Below, in pieces: positions 37,786 to 47,575 of a stretch of DNA of 64,000 bases. Both the position numbers and the translations under genes were made by a program. Numbering within the stretch: position 1 is the first letter of the stretch; every line of letters starts with the position of its first letter. Source of the stretch: Nocardia huaxiensis (GTDB lineage: Bacteria; Actinomycetota; Actinomycetes; Mycobacteriales; Mycobacteriaceae); the NCBI RefSeq assembly GCF_013744875.1, contig NZ_CP059399.1, positions 124,001-188,000 on the forward strand, written 5' to 3'. The notes under the pieces were generated by a model. It did not search any database. It was not told where the DNA came from and saw only the letters and a program-made list of their open reading frames with translations.

Positions 37786-37818
37786 GCGGGGGTGCGGGGG
37801 ATTGGTTAGCATCTTCGG

Positions 37819-38508
37819 GTGACCAGCGGCACCATCACCGAGGCGGAGAGGGCCGGGGCTGCGATCTACGGCTATCGGGCGCTTCGCATCTATGACTTTG
37901 TTGTGCTTCGGGTTTCGAACTCGCTGGTGTGGCGGTGCCCGAGTCGGCGGATGCTGGCGAGCTATGACGCTCAGGTGTCGGGGGATCATCTGGATATCGG
38001 GCCTGGGTCGGGGTGGTTTTTGCGGGAGGCGCGGTTTCCGGTGGGGGAGACCGCGGTGACGCTGGTGGATTTGAATCCCGCTGCGCTGGAGATGAGTACG
38101 CAGCGGTTGCTGGGGCGGGGGATCGAGCCGTCCTGCCGGATCGGGAGTGTGGTGCGGCCGTTGCCTGTCGAGCGGCGGTATCGGTCGGTGGCGGCGAATC
38201 TGGTGATGCACTGTGTGCCTGGGGGTTGGGCGGAGAAGGGGGTGGCGTTTCGGCATATTGCCGATGTGATGGCTGCGGATGGGGTGTTTTTCGGGAGTAC
38301 GGTGCTGGCGCGCGGGGTGCGGCAGCATCCGGTGGCGCGGTGGCTGATTCGGTTCTACAACCGGGCTGGGGCCTTTCAGAATGCGAGTGATGATCGGGCC
38401 GGGTTGGAGGCGGCGTTGCGGGGTGCGTTCGCGGAGGTGAAGGTGGTTGTGGTCGGGTCGGTGGCGTTGTGGGAGGCCCGGGCGCCACGCGGGGCGGCGG
38501 AGGTCTAG
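37819..38508 (+). CDS. class I SAM-dependent methyltransferase
   Basis: 229 residues, GTG start. SAM-binding motif HLDIGPGSGWFL, then VTLVDLNPAALEMS and VAANLVMHCVPGG. Substrate unknown. The codon use, rich in GGG and GTG, differs from the preceding Hint gene and returns to the typical high-GC pattern, marking the right edge of the low-GC patch. Confidence 0.85.
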   Translation: MTSGTITEAERAGAAIYGYRALRIYDFVVLRVSNSLVWRCPSRRMLASYDAQVSGDHLDIGPGSGWFLREARFPVGETAVTLVDLNPAALEMSTQRLLGRGIEPSCRIGSVVRPLPVERRYRSVAANLVMHCVPGGWAEKGVAFRHIADVMAADGVFFGSTVLARGVRQHPVARWLIRFYNRAGAFQNASDDRAGLEAALRGAFAEVKVVVVGSVALWEARAPRGAAEV

Positions 38509-38581
38509 GCGGGCCGGTGCCTTCGGTCCACGGTGCCCGGATCGCGGACGGCTCGCCGAGGGCGCGAGTTAGGGTCGCGGG

Positions 38582-40492
38582 GTGAGTTTCGCGGTGCGCG
38601 TGGATATTGCGGGTGCGGTCCGGATTGTGAAGACCGCCGCGAGATTCGGGTGGGTGTGGGACGCGGGGGATGTGCGGGGGTTCGCGCGGCAGTTGGCGTG
38701 GGCGGCGCCGCAGCCGGTGGGGACCATGCGCAGGGGGGCGTTGTTCTCGCGGACGGGTTTGGGGGTGTGGTGGGATTCGGTGATGTTCTGGGGGAACGGT
38801 CATGGTCTCGGCTATGTGCGCGTGACTGTTTCGGATTGTCTGGGGCCGGGGGAGTTCGGGTCGGCGGAACTGTTGCGGGGCGCGCTGGAGAAGCTGACGG
38901 CCCGGTTCACCGAGCTATGGGGCGAGCCGGAGAGTGGCGGGGCGGGGCCGGAGTCCGGTCCCGCGTGGGTGTTTCCGAGCGTGGTGGCGGGTTTGGCGCT
39001 GGGTCCGGCGACGGTGGATCTGCTGCTGGTGAGTCCCGCGGAGCAGAAGTATTGGCGGGACCGGAAATACGGTGCCGCGCGCGCTCGGACGGGACTGGGA
39101 GCGTGGGGCCGGTTCGCGGAGGATCTGGCCGGTTATGTGGAGGCGCTGCCGCCGGAGTCGATTCTGGTGCTGAGTGCCCGGGGCGGCCGCTATGTGCAGT
39201 TCTCCACCGATGAGGAGCATCTGCACGGCGAGTTGAGCCGCAGTGAATTCGTCGATCCGACTTGGCGTTACGGCGAGGAGACGGGTGCGGCGCTGCGTGC
39301 GTTGGGCTGGTCGCCGCCACGCGAGTCGAACTGGTGGCGGATCCAGCCGCGTCGGGCCGTGACGCCGGCGGTGAGCCGTTTCGCGGTGGCGGCGGTGGAT
39401 GGTTTGCGCACGCTCGGGGTCGAGTCTCCGGGTGATCTGTTCGCCGATGCGTGGGTGGAGGGCGGCGACGATCTGGACATCGCGCCGCTGGGCATTCCGC
39501 TGAATTCCACGTCCCGTTCCAAGCGGGCCGAGTACCTGCTGCACTATGCCGCCTACCCGGCCGATTCCGAACCGCTGCGCACCGATATTCCCGGCGGCAT
39601 CGGGATCGCCCGCGCCGCACAGGCTTTCGCGTGGTCGTGGACGCGCGAGGATGCGGAGCGTTTCGCCGGGGCGGCGGGCTGGCGGCCGCAGCGCGCCCCG
39701 GCCCCGTCCGCACGCACCACCTGGATGCAGACCGGTTTGCGGGTCGACACCCCCACCGCGGTCTTCACTTTCGACGGCGATCGTCTGGAGTCGATCTGTG
39801 TAACCCTCAGCGACAGCATCGAATCCCATCTCTACGAGGACGGTCTGCCCGCCGATGTGCAGGCGCAGCTGACGGCCGCTTTCGCGCGCGCCACCGATGG
39901 TTTCCGCACCGATCTGGGCCCGCCGGTGCACGGTGTGCTGTGGCATGCGCACGGCCCGGTGTGGGCGTCGGCGAATCTGCTGCTGGGTCTGGTGGCCGAC
40001 ACCGACACGGTCGATCTGTTCCTGGTGAATCCGGCCGAGCGGGCCCGCCGTCTGATCATCGAGCAGCAGCAGCTGGCGCTGCGGGCCGCGGATCACGAAT
40101 GGCGGCAGTATCTGGACGATCTGGCCGGGCTCGCGCACGGTCTGGCGCCGGGCTCGCAGTTGATCATCGACAGTCGCGAGCACGGTTTCGCCCGCCTGGA
40201 CCGCGCCGAGCGGGAGTTGCGGGTGGAGCTGGTGGGCGTCACCGGCCCGCAGCCGCAGCCGCAGGTCGCGGAGGTGATGTTGCGCGATGGCTGGCGGCAT
40301 CCGGACGAGGTGCGCCCGCGCTGGCGCAATGCCTTGCCGCTGCCGGCACTGCGCCGCGATTTCCGCTGGTTCATGCAGATCGTGCTGTGGCCGCTGCGCA
40401 CCGAGATGACGCCGGAGACGGAATTGCATGTGCGCGTGGATGGCTGGGATCAGGGCCTGCGCACGCCTCCGATCGGTGCGCCGCTGTCCTGA
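38582..40492 (+). CDS. large protein of two tandem homologous halves (DUF6301/TY-Chap-like)
   Basis: 636 residues with no membrane segment. The two halves are homologous: VDLLLVSPAEQKYWRDRKY then FAEDLAGYVEALPPESILVL (near 140-200) matches VDLFLVNPAERARRLIIEQ then LDDLAGLAHGLAPGSQLIID (near 475-540). Each half begins with a domain resembling DUF6301 (VRIVKTAARFGWVWDAGDVR; AAQAFAWSWTREDAERFAG) and ends with a segment resembling the TY-Chap2 chaperone-like fold (FRWFMQIVLWPLRTEMTPET). Families named from memory and not confirmed. Similar proteins often occur near type VII secretion or toxin genes, but none is present here. Confidence 0.72.
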   Translation: MSFAVRVDIAGAVRIVKTAARFGWVWDAGDVRGFARQLAWAAPQPVGTMRRGALFSRTGLGVWWDSVMFWGNGHGLGYVRVTVSDCLGPGEFGSAELLRGALEKLTARFTELWGEPESGGAGPESGPAWVFPSVVAGLALGPATVDLLLVSPAEQKYWRDRKYGAARARTGLGAWGRFAEDLAGYVEALPPESILVLSARGGRYVQFSTDEEHLHGELSRSEFVDPTWRYGEETGAALRALGWSPPRESNWWRIQPRRAVTPAVSRFAVAAVDGLRTLGVESPGDLFADAWVEGGDDLDIAPLGIPLNSTSRSKRAEYLLHYAAYPADSEPLRTDIPGGIGIARAAQAFAWSWTREDAERFAGAAGWRPQRAPAPSARTTWMQTGLRVDTPTAVFTFDGDRLESICVTLSDSIESHLYEDGLPADVQAQLTAAFARATDGFRTDLGPPVHGVLWHAHGPVWASANLLLGLVADTDTVDLFLVNPAERARRLIIEQQQLALRAADHEWRQYLDDLAGLAHGLAPGSQLIIDSREHGFARLDRAERELRVELVGVTGPQPQPQVAEVMLRDGWRHPDEVRPRWRNALPLPALRRDFRWFMQIVLWPLRTEMTPETELHVRVDGWDQGLRTPPIGAPLS

Positions 40493-40529
40493 CGGGCCGA
40501 GTTTTCCGCCACCGCCTACAGTCGGTGCG

Positions 40530-41162
40530 GTGAGCGAGAGTGCTGATGTGCGTGCCACGCGGCAGGCGTACGACGAGATGGCCGAGCTGTACTCCGATTT
40601 CGTGCATCGCCATCTGGAGTCGAGTCCGTTCGATCGGGCCATGCTGGATGTGTTCGCGGATGTGACGCGCGGTGCGGGCGAGGTGCTGGAGGTGGGCTGC
40701 GGTCCGGGCCGTATCGCGGGCTATCTGCATGCGGCGGGGCTGCGGATCTCCGGCTTGGATCTGTCTCCGGAGATGATCCGTATCGCACGAATCGCGCTTC
40801 CGCACTTGTCTTTCGAGGTCGGCAACCTGGAGCGGCTGGATCGCCCCGACGCGTCGCTGGCGGGGATCGTGGCCTGGTACTCCCTCATTCACACGCCGCC
40901 GGCGCGCATCCCCGCGGTGCTGTCCGAGTTCGCGCGCGTGCTGCGTCCCGGGGCGCATCTGTTGCTCGGCTTCCAGGCGCCGGCGGCGGGACCGTCGGGG
41001 CAGAGCTACGACCACAAGGTGGCGACCAGCTACCTGTGGACTCCGGACGCCATGTCGGAGGCGCTGGCGGGCAATGGTTTCCGCGCCACCGCCACGCTGT
41101 CCCGGGAGGCGCGCCCGGACGAGCGCACCCCGCAGGGTTACGTCCTGGCCGTACGGCTCTGA
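40530..41162 (+). CDS. class I SAM-dependent methyltransferase
   Basis: 210 residues, GTG start at 40530 (VSESADVRATRQAYDEMAE). Ubiquinone-methylase-like pattern: GEVLEVGCGPGRIAGYL, ISGLDLSPEMIRIAR, IVAWYSLIHTPPARIPAVL and LRPGAHLLLGFQAP. Substrate unknown; not closely similar to the methyltransferase at 37819. Confidence 0.85.
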   Translation: MSESADVRATRQAYDEMAELYSDFVHRHLESSPFDRAMLDVFADVTRGAGEVLEVGCGPGRIAGYLHAAGLRISGLDLSPEMIRIARIALPHLSFEVGNLERLDRPDASLAGIVAWYSLIHTPPARIPAVLSEFARVLRPGAHLLLGFQAPAAGPSGQSYDHKVATSYLWTPDAMSEALAGNGFRATATLSREARPDERTPQGYVLAVRL

Positions 41163-41255
41163 CTCGCCCCGATACTTCCTGGCTACCGGGACATCGTCTC
41201 TCCTGACCGCGCGTCCACGCCTACCCTCGACCGCAGACGAGTGCAGGGAGTTGCG

Positions 41256-42791
41256 GTGACGGTCTGGAACGAAGAGGTCGATGTGCTGGTCGCCGGTTCG
41301 GGCGGTGGCCTGTCCGGCGCCTATACGGCGGCTCGGGAGGGCCTGTCCGTGGCGGTGGTCGAGGCCACCGACAAGTTCGGCGGCACGACGGCGTATTCGG
41401 GCGGTGGTGGCGTCTGGTTCCCGTGCAATCCGGTGCTCCGGCGGGCCGGGGTGGACGACACCATCGAGGACGCGCTCGCCTATTTCCGTGCGGTGGTGGG
41501 TGATCGCACGCCCGCGGACCTGCAGGAAGCCTATGTGCGTGGCGGCGCGAAGGTGATCGAGTATCTGGAGCGGGACGAGGCGTTCTCGTTCCAGGTGTTC
41601 CCGTGGCCGGACTATTTCGGTAGGGCCCCGAAGGCGCGCCTGGACGGAAAGCGCCACATCATCCCCACTCCGCTCCCGGCCGCCGAGCTGGGTGAGCTGA
41701 GCACCGCCGTGCGCGGCCCGCTGAGTACCGATCGCCACCGGGCTCCGCAACCGGACTATCTGGTCGGCGGCCGCGCCCTCATCGGTCGCTTCCTGCTGGC
41801 ACTTGCCAAGTACCCCAACGCTTCGCTGTCGTTGAATTCGCCGCTGGTGGATCTGGTGGTGGAGGACGGCGGGGTCGTCGGCGCGATCGTGGAGCGTGCG
41901 GGCGAACGCGTCGCCATCCGCGCCCGCAGGGGAGTCCTGCTCGCGGCGGGCGGTTTCGAGGGCAATGACGAACTGCGACAGCGCTACGGCGTTCCCGGCT
42001 GCGCCCGGGACACCATGGGCCCCTGGGGAAATATCGGCCAAGCCCACGAGGCCGGCATCGCCGCCGGAGCCGCCACGGATCTGATGGATCAGGCGTGGTG
42101 GTCGCCGGGCCTGATCCACCCGGATGGCCGTGCCGCCTTCGCGCTCTGGTTCACGGGCGGTATTTTCGTGAATCAGCGCGGTGCGCGTTTCGTCAACGAG
42201 TCCGCCCCGTACGACCGCCTGGGCCGCGACATCATCGACGCCATGTCCGAAGGCGCTGTCTCCCTGCCCTTCTGGATGATCTACGACGATGCGGAGGGCG
42301 CGGTCCCGCCGATCAAGGCGAGCAACGTGCCCATGGTCGACGCGGAACAGTATGTGGCCGAGGGTCTTTGGCACACCGCCGTCACCGTGGAAGAGCTGGC
42401 GGCGCTGATCGGTGTCCCCGCGGATGCGTTGTCGGCCACCGTTTCCCGTTTCAACGAGATGGTAGCCGCGGGCGTGGACACCGATTTCGGCCGCGGCGAC
42501 GAAGCCTACGACCGAGCCTTCTCGAACGGTGCATCTCCGCTGGCCCCGATCGTGAAGGCCCCGTTCCACGCCGCCGCTTTCGGCATCTCGGATCTGGGCA
42601 CGAAGGGCGGCCTGCGCACCGACACCGCTGCTCGGGTCCTCGACGCCGACGGCGCCGTGATCCCCGGACTGTACGCGGCGGGCAACACCATGGCCGCGGT
42701 CAGCGGCACGACCTACCCCGGCGGCGGCAATCCGATCGGGGCGTCGGTTCTGTTCAGCCATCTGGCCGCCTTGGATATGGCCGGTCGCTAG
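41256..42791 (+). CDS. FAD-dependent 3-ketosteroid dehydrogenase-like oxidoreductase
   Basis: 511 residues. GTG 41256 chosen because GCAGGGAG lies 6 bases upstream. FAD-binding fold VDVLVAGSGGGLSGAYTAA, then AYSGGGGVWFP. The C-terminal part LYAAGNTMAAVSGTTYPGGG is the strong signature of KstD and ketosteroid delta-dehydrogenases. Such enzymes introduce a double bond in ring A of steroids; Nocardia and Rhodococcus carry several. No other steroid genes are next to it, so substrate is uncertain. Confidence 0.83.
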   Translation: MTVWNEEVDVLVAGSGGGLSGAYTAAREGLSVAVVEATDKFGGTTAYSGGGGVWFPCNPVLRRAGVDDTIEDALAYFRAVVGDRTPADLQEAYVRGGAKVIEYLERDEAFSFQVFPWPDYFGRAPKARLDGKRHIIPTPLPAAELGELSTAVRGPLSTDRHRAPQPDYLVGGRALIGRFLLALAKYPNASLSLNSPLVDLVVEDGGVVGAIVERAGERVAIRARRGVLLAAGGFEGNDELRQRYGVPGCARDTMGPWGNIGQAHEAGIAAGAATDLMDQAWWSPGLIHPDGRAAFALWFTGGIFVNQRGARFVNESAPYDRLGRDIIDAMSEGAVSLPFWMIYDDAEGAVPPIKASNVPMVDAEQYVAEGLWHTAVTVEELAALIGVPADALSATVSRFNEMVAAGVDTDFGRGDEAYDRAFSNGASPLAPIVKAPFHAAAFGISDLGTKGGLRTDTAARVLDADGAVIPGLYAAGNTMAAVSGTTYPGGGNPIGASVLFSHLAALDMAGR

Positions 42792-42812
42792 CTTCCGGCC
42801 TACCGTGGTCTC

Positions 42813-43139
42813 ATGACACCCGAGAGCGGCGCCACCGCCTGGGTCCCGGACGCCTGCACCCTGCCGACGGTCGAGCAGCCGTTGCGCACACTGGAATTCG
42901 CCACGTTGCTCGGTGAGACGGCCCGTCGCGTGCACCGTCGTTCGGCGACCCGTCTGGAGGTGGTCATCCCGGCCGCCGCCGAGTCCGCCGCCCGCGATCT
43001 GGCGCGCCGCGAGTCCGAATGCTGTGCTTTCTTCGCCTTCAGTTTCGAGGGCGACGCGGACGACACGGTCATGGGTATCGAGGTTCCGCCCGCCCACAGC
43101 GACATTCTGGACGCCATGCAGGCCCGCGCCGCGCGCTGA
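42813..43139 (+). CDS. small conserved hypothetical protein with a Cys-Cys motif
   Basis: 108 residues, ATG start 21 bases after the KstD-like gene. Alpha/beta composition with ARRESECCAFFAFSFEGD in the middle. Similar small proteins with an ECC-FF motif are known next to metal-related MerR genes, but no metal gene is near, so function is open. It may be co-transcribed with its neighbours. Confidence 0.7.
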   Translation: MTPESGATAWVPDACTLPTVEQPLRTLEFATLLGETARRVHRRSATRLEVVIPAAAESAARDLARRESECCAFFAFSFEGDADDTVMGIEVPPAHSDILDAMQARAAR

Positions 43140-43188
43140 CCCGGTGCGGCGGCGCGACCCGCACGCGCCGCGCTTCTACAGTCGGTAC

Positions 43189-44772
43189 ATGAGCGACTCC
43201 GAGAGGCACCCGCGCCCCCGCCGCGACCGGTACGACGTGGTGATCGTCGGCGGCGGCCACAACGGCCTGGTGGCGGCGGCCTATCTGGCGCGTGCGGGCC
43301 GTTCGGTGCTGCTGCTGGAACGCGAGCCGCACACCGGCGGCGCGGCGGTGTCGGAGCGGGTGTTCCCCGGCGTCCTGGCCCGCCTGTCGCGTTTCTCGTA
43401 TCTGGTGAGCCTGCTGCCGGAGCTGATCGTGCGGGATCTGGGTCTGCGCTTCGAGACCCGCAAGCGCCGGATCTCCTCGTACACGCCGGTCGGTGAGCAC
43501 GGCCTGCTGGTGGACAACGCCTCGGTGGCGGGCACCCGGGACAGCTTCGCCCGCGTGACCGGTTCGGAGCGGGATTTCCTTGCCTGGCAACGCTTCTACG
43601 CGATGACGGGCGAGCTGGCGCGGCGCGTGTTCCCGACCCTGACGCAGCCGCTGCCCTCGCGGGCCGAGCTGCGCCGCCGCGTGGGCGATCCGGCCGCGTG
43701 GGAGGCGGTGTTCGAGCGCCCGCTGGGTGAGGTCGTGGAGGCCACCTTCGCCGACGACACGGTGCGCGGCGTGGTCCTCACCGACGCGCTGATCGGCACG
43801 TTCGCGCAGGCGCACGATCCGTCGCTGCTGCAGAACCGCTGCTTCCTCTATCACGTGATCGGCGGCGGCACCGGCGACTGGGATGTGCCGGTGGGCGGCA
43901 TGGGTGCGTTCACGGACGCGCTCGCGGCGGCGGCGCGTGCGGCCGGCGCGGAGATCGTCACGGACTGCACGGTGACCGGGCTCGAAACGGACGGCGGCAC
44001 AGCGGAAGTCCGCTTCACCCTCGGTGATGCCGTCGCGGGGGCGGTCGCCGCCCGTCATGTCCTGGTGAACGCGGCCCCCTACGTACTGGCCGGGCTGTTG
44101 GGGGAGGAGGCCGCGAAACCCGAAGGCGCCCAGTTGAAGATCAATATGTTGCTGCGTCGCCTGCCGCGCCTGCGCGACGCATCGGTCGACCCGCGCACGG
44201 CATTCGCCGGAACCTTCCATATCGCCGAGTCCGCGACCCAGCTCGACAAGGCGTATCGGGAGGCGGCAGCGGGCCGGATTCCGTCCGCGCCGCCGTCGGA
44301 GATCTATTGCCACACCCTCACCGACCCGTCGATTCTGGCCCCGGAACTGATCGAGCAGGGCATGCATACGCTGACCTTGTTCGGCTTGCACACTCCGGCA
44401 CGGCTTTTCGCGACCGAGCCGGAGTCGACGAAGGCTCGCCTGGTGGATGCCACACTGGCGCAACTGGATTCGGTGCTGTCCGAGCCCATCCGCGACTGCC
44501 TGGCCCTGGACGCCGACGGCAACCCCTGCCTGGAGGCCATGTCCCCGGTGGACCTGGAAACCGAGGTGCATATGCCCGGCGGCCATATCTTCCACGCGGA
44601 CTTGGCTTTTCCCTTCCACACCGAGGACGGCGACCCGGCCACCCCGGCCGCGCGCTGGGGTGTCGCCACCGCGCACGCCAATGTCTTCCTCTGCGGTGCG
44701 GGCGCGGTGCGCGGCGGCGGCGTCAGCGGCGTGGGCGGCCACAATGCCGCCATGGCGGTGCTGGAAAGCTGA
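43189..44772 (+). CDS. phytoene-desaturase-like NAD(P)/FAD oxidoreductase
   Basis: 527 residues, ATG 43189 (MSDSERHPRPRRDR); the frame is open upstream but overlaps the previous gene. FAD-binding start YDVVIVGGGHNGLVAAAYLA, ERVFPGVLARLSRFSY, GMGAFTDALAAAARAAGAEI, and a C-terminal FAD signature FLCGAGAVRGGGVSGVGGHN. It is similar to PYROXD2/CrtI-type oxidoreductases. No carotenoid genes are adjacent. Confidence 0.85.
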   Translation: MSDSERHPRPRRDRYDVVIVGGGHNGLVAAAYLARAGRSVLLLEREPHTGGAAVSERVFPGVLARLSRFSYLVSLLPELIVRDLGLRFETRKRRISSYTPVGEHGLLVDNASVAGTRDSFARVTGSERDFLAWQRFYAMTGELARRVFPTLTQPLPSRAELRRRVGDPAAWEAVFERPLGEVVEATFADDTVRGVVLTDALIGTFAQAHDPSLLQNRCFLYHVIGGGTGDWDVPVGGMGAFTDALAAAARAAGAEIVTDCTVTGLETDGGTAEVRFTLGDAVAGAVAARHVLVNAAPYVLAGLLGEEAAKPEGAQLKINMLLRRLPRLRDASVDPRTAFAGTFHIAESATQLDKAYREAAAGRIPSAPPSEIYCHTLTDPSILAPELIEQGMHTLTLFGLHTPARLFATEPESTKARLVDATLAQLDSVLSEPIRDCLALDADGNPCLEAMSPVDLETEVHMPGGHIFHADLAFPFHTEDGDPATPAARWGVATAHANVFLCGAGAVRGGGVSGVGGHNAAMAVLES

Positions 44773-44883
44773 CCTGCCGAACAGATTCCGACACACGCGC
44801 GCATGAGGCCGGATGAGGTGGCCGTCCTCGGCGACGGCGACGAAGCACCGCAGCTTTCGCGGGTCGATGTCCGCGGGTCCGGG

Positions 44884-45804
44884 TCAGGAAGTGCGCCGGC
44901 CGTCTCCGGCCTGCTGGCCCATGATGTCGGTGCAGCAGCGAATGAAGTACCGCACCACGGCATCCGATTCGGAGGCGTCCGGCCACACCAGCGCCACCCG
45001 GGTGGGTCCGATGCCGTGCACGGGCCGGAACACCACGCCCGGATAGGCGTTGGCGCGCACGGTGGAGGACGGGGTGAAGCTCACCCCGAAACCGTTGGCG
45101 ATGGCACGCAACCACTCGTCGGTATTGCGTGCGATGGCGCCGATGATGGCGGTGTCGGCGGGCCGGGAGTCCAGGCCCATCCAATAGTCGCGCCACCACC
45201 CGGTTTCGGCGGGTGAGGCGACATACGGTTCGTTCCAGAGTTCGCGGAAGGCGATGTCGTCGCGTTCGGCGAGCGGATGGTCGGCGGGCAGTGCGATCCA
45301 GCGGGGTTCGGCGAACAGTTCCCGCAGGTGGTATTCGTCCTGGCCGGGGAACGGCAGGCGCAGCAGGGCGACGTCGACGTCGCCTTCGTCGAGACCCGCG
45401 GTGGGGTCGGTCCAACCGCCCTGGTGGATATCGACCTGCCAGTCGGGGTGCAGACGGTGGAAGACGCGGATGATCTCGGCGATGTGCTCGTCGGCGGTGT
45501 TGTGCACGCAGCCCAGCCGCAGCACGCGCGACGCGCGGCTGGCGTCGCTCTTGGTGTCGCGCAGGATGCGGTCCCAGGCGGCGAGCAGGCTCGGCACGGT
45601 GGCGGCCAGCACCTTTCCCGGTGCGGTGAGGGTCATTCCGGCCCGGGACCGGATGAAGAGCTCCACTCCCAGCTGCTGTTCCAGCTGCTTGATCTGCGTG
45701 GCGAGCGCTGGTTGCGCCACGTGTAGCCGCTGCGCTGCCAGGGGCAGGTGCTCGGTTTCCGCGACTGCCAGGAAGTAACGCAGCAGTCGCGTGTCGATAT
45801 CCAT
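44884..45804 (-). CDS. LysR family transcriptional regulator
   Basis: 306 residues from ATG 45804 (MDIDTRLLRYFLAVAETEHL). Winged-helix domain LHVAQPALATQIKQLEQQLG, VELFIRSRAGMTLTAPG, then a type 2 periplasmic-binding-like effector domain (LRLGCVHNTADEHIAEII). The gene is divergent from a ThrE-type exporter with about 200 bases between, the typical arrangement for a LysR regulator and its target. Confidence 0.92.
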   Translation of the reverse strand: MDIDTRLLRYFLAVAETEHLPLAAQRLHVAQPALATQIKQLEQQLGVELFIRSRAGMTLTAPGKVLAATVPSLLAAWDRILRDTKSDASRASRVLRLGCVHNTADEHIAEIIRVFHRLHPDWQVDIHQGGWTDPTAGLDEGDVDVALLRLPFPGQDEYHLRELFAEPRWIALPADHPLAERDDIAFRELWNEPYVASPAETGWWRDYWMGLDSRPADTAIIGAIARNTDEWLRAIANGFGVSFTPSSTVRANAYPGVVFRPVHGIGPTRVALVWPDASESDAVVRYFIRCCTDIMGQQAGDGRRTS

Positions 45805-45825
45805 CCCCCCAGGGTATGAACGGAC

Positions 45826-45839
45826 TTGCCGATAGGCAT
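45826..45839. promoter_or_regulatory. candidate LysR binding site
   Basis: TTGCCGATAGGCAT: TGCC and GGCA arms around 4 bases, 22 bases upstream of the LysR start and in the interval shared with the ThrE gene. Short and unproven. Confidence 0.35.
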
Positions 45840-46012
45840 AGCTGTGTCTCATTTCCCTCGCGCTTCGCTGCGCGTGGCGGCGTTTGTTAGCGCGCGTTCT
45901 CCATCGGAGGTGGGACGGCGTGTCCGACGCGGCTCGGCCTGTTTGCCGCACGGTTGCTGTTTGCTGATGGGGGAGTAGAACGGTATGCGGGGAACGACGG
46001 TGAAGGAGGCGG

Positions 46013-47575
46013 ATGAGCAGGCCCGGCCCTCGGCATCTGCGCTCCCGGCCGCGGCCCGCGGGTGCGAGTGTCGCGGCGGTCGGGAAGCGGCTGACCTATA
46101 CGGCCAAGCGGGCCGGTGGCGTGTTCGACGACTGGCTGGTGCGGCGGGTGGTGAATCGCGCGGGCGCGCACGAGCTGCATGATCCGCCGCCGCCGGAGGA
46201 GCCGCCGGTGTCCGCGGACCTGCTGAATCTGCTGCGGCTGCTGGGCGTGATGCTGATCGGGTCGGGTGAGACCACCGGGCGGGTGCAGGAGATCCTCGAC
46301 GACACCGCGCGCCGCTACGGCGCCAATGAAGTGCAGTTCTTCGTGCTGCCCACGGGAGTGTTCGTGCGCGTGGAGGATTCGCGCGGGTCGGCGGTGGATC
46401 TGCAGGCCGCGTTCACCGATACGCTGCGGCTGGATCAGATCGCGGCGCTGTACCGCGTGCTGGACAACCTGAAGCACGAGCTGCCGTCGCCGGTGGAGGT
46501 GACCGAGCAGCTCGAGGACATCATCGCCTCGAAGCGGCCGACGGCCGTCTGGCTCATGCTGCTCGGCAATATGGTGCTGACGGTCGGTCTGGGCCTGATG
46601 CTGAATCCGACCGTGCACGCGCTGGCCGGATACGCGGTGCTCGGCCTGGTGGTGCAGTTGCTGATCCTGCTGGCGGACCGGATTCCGCTGCTGTCGCTGG
46701 CGCTGCCGGTGACCGCGGGTGCGGTGGTCACCTTGCTGGCCTTCGGTTTTCCGCACGCCCTCGGTGGCGGGCAGCCGTCGGAGCTGCTGATTCCGGCGGT
46801 GGCGAGTCTGCTGCCGGGTGCCATGCTCACCAATGGCGCGATCGAGCTGGCGACCGGGTCGATGGTGGCGGGTTCGAGTCGCACCATCGCCGGGCTGAAC
46901 AAGCTGCTGCTGCTGGCTTTCGGCATCTATATCGGCCTGCAGTTCCTGGGCCCGCAGCCGCCGGATGTCGCCGATACGAGCCAATTGGGTTGGTGGGCGC
47001 CGCTGCTCGGTGTGCTGCTGATCGGTTTCGGGCATTCGTGGCGGTCCAGCGCGCCGCCGAAGTCGCTGTTCTGGCTGTTGCTGGTGTTGTACGCGACCTA
47101 TGCCGCGCAGCGCTTCGGCATCCAGACCGGCGGGGCGCTGCTGGGTGCGTTCCTGGGCGGGCTGACCGCGGTGCCGACCGCATATCTGGTGCAGCGCAAT
47201 CGGAATGCGCCGCCCACGCAGGTGGCGTTCCTGCCCGCGTTCTGGATGCTGGTGCCCGGCGGTATGGGGTTGACAGCGGTGTCGGAGCTGGTGACCAGCA
47301 AGGGCGGCAACGGACTTCAGGTGCTGGTGAACGTACTGCTGTCGGTGCTGGCCATCGCCCTGGGCGTGCTGGTGGGTTCGGGCCTGACCAATACCCGCAA
47401 GCCGGGCGCGGCGTCGATGGTGGATTGGCTGCTGCCGCCCGCCGATCAGCATCCGGCGGGGCAGCATGCCACCGGGCAGCGCGCCGAAGGTCAGCGCACG
47501 ACAGGCAGATCCGAGCCGGGATCGACGAGCCAGAGCAACCAGTGCGGGACGAGCGAGTCGGCGAATTCGTCGTAG
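46013..47575 (+). CDS. ThrE-type threonine/serine exporter
   Basis: 520 residues, ATG after GGAGGCGG. An N-terminal cytoplasmic domain (LLNLLRLLGVMLIGSGETTG, ARRYGANEVQFFVLPTGVFV) is followed by about ten membrane helices in two halves, the ThrE fusion arrangement. TM text includes LLIPAVASLLPGAMLTNGAI and FLPAFWMLVPGGMGLTAVSE. The C-terminal 50 residues are low-complexity (HPAGQHATGQ). The last 85 bases overlap the convergent SGNH gene. Confidence 0.88.
   Translation: MSRPGPRHLRSRPRPAGASVAAVGKRLTYTAKRAGGVFDDWLVRRVVNRAGAHELHDPPPPEEPPVSADLLNLLRLLGVMLIGSGETTGRVQEILDDTARRYGANEVQFFVLPTGVFVRVEDSRGSAVDLQAAFTDTLRLDQIAALYRVLDNLKHELPSPVEVTEQLEDIIASKRPTAVWLMLLGNMVLTVGLGLMLNPTVHALAGYAVLGLVVQLLILLADRIPLLSLALPVTAGAVVTLLAFGFPHALGGGQPSELLIPAVASLLPGAMLTNGAIELATGSMVAGSSRTIAGLNKLLLLAFGIYIGLQFLGPQPPDVADTSQLGWWAPLLGVLLIGFGHSWRSSAPPKSLFWLLLVLYATYAAQRFGIQTGGALLGAFLGGLTAVPTAYLVQRNRNAPPTQVAFLPAFWMLVPGGMGLTAVSELVTSKGGNGLQVLVNVLLSVLAIALGVLVGSGLTNTRKPGAASMVDWLLPPADQHPAGQHATGQRAEGQRTTGRSEPGSTSQSNQCGTSESANSS

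Noticed and set aside
40371..43097. 908-codon minus-strand frame
   Set aside because: Shadow of a methyltransferase and the KstD-like gene; no domain.
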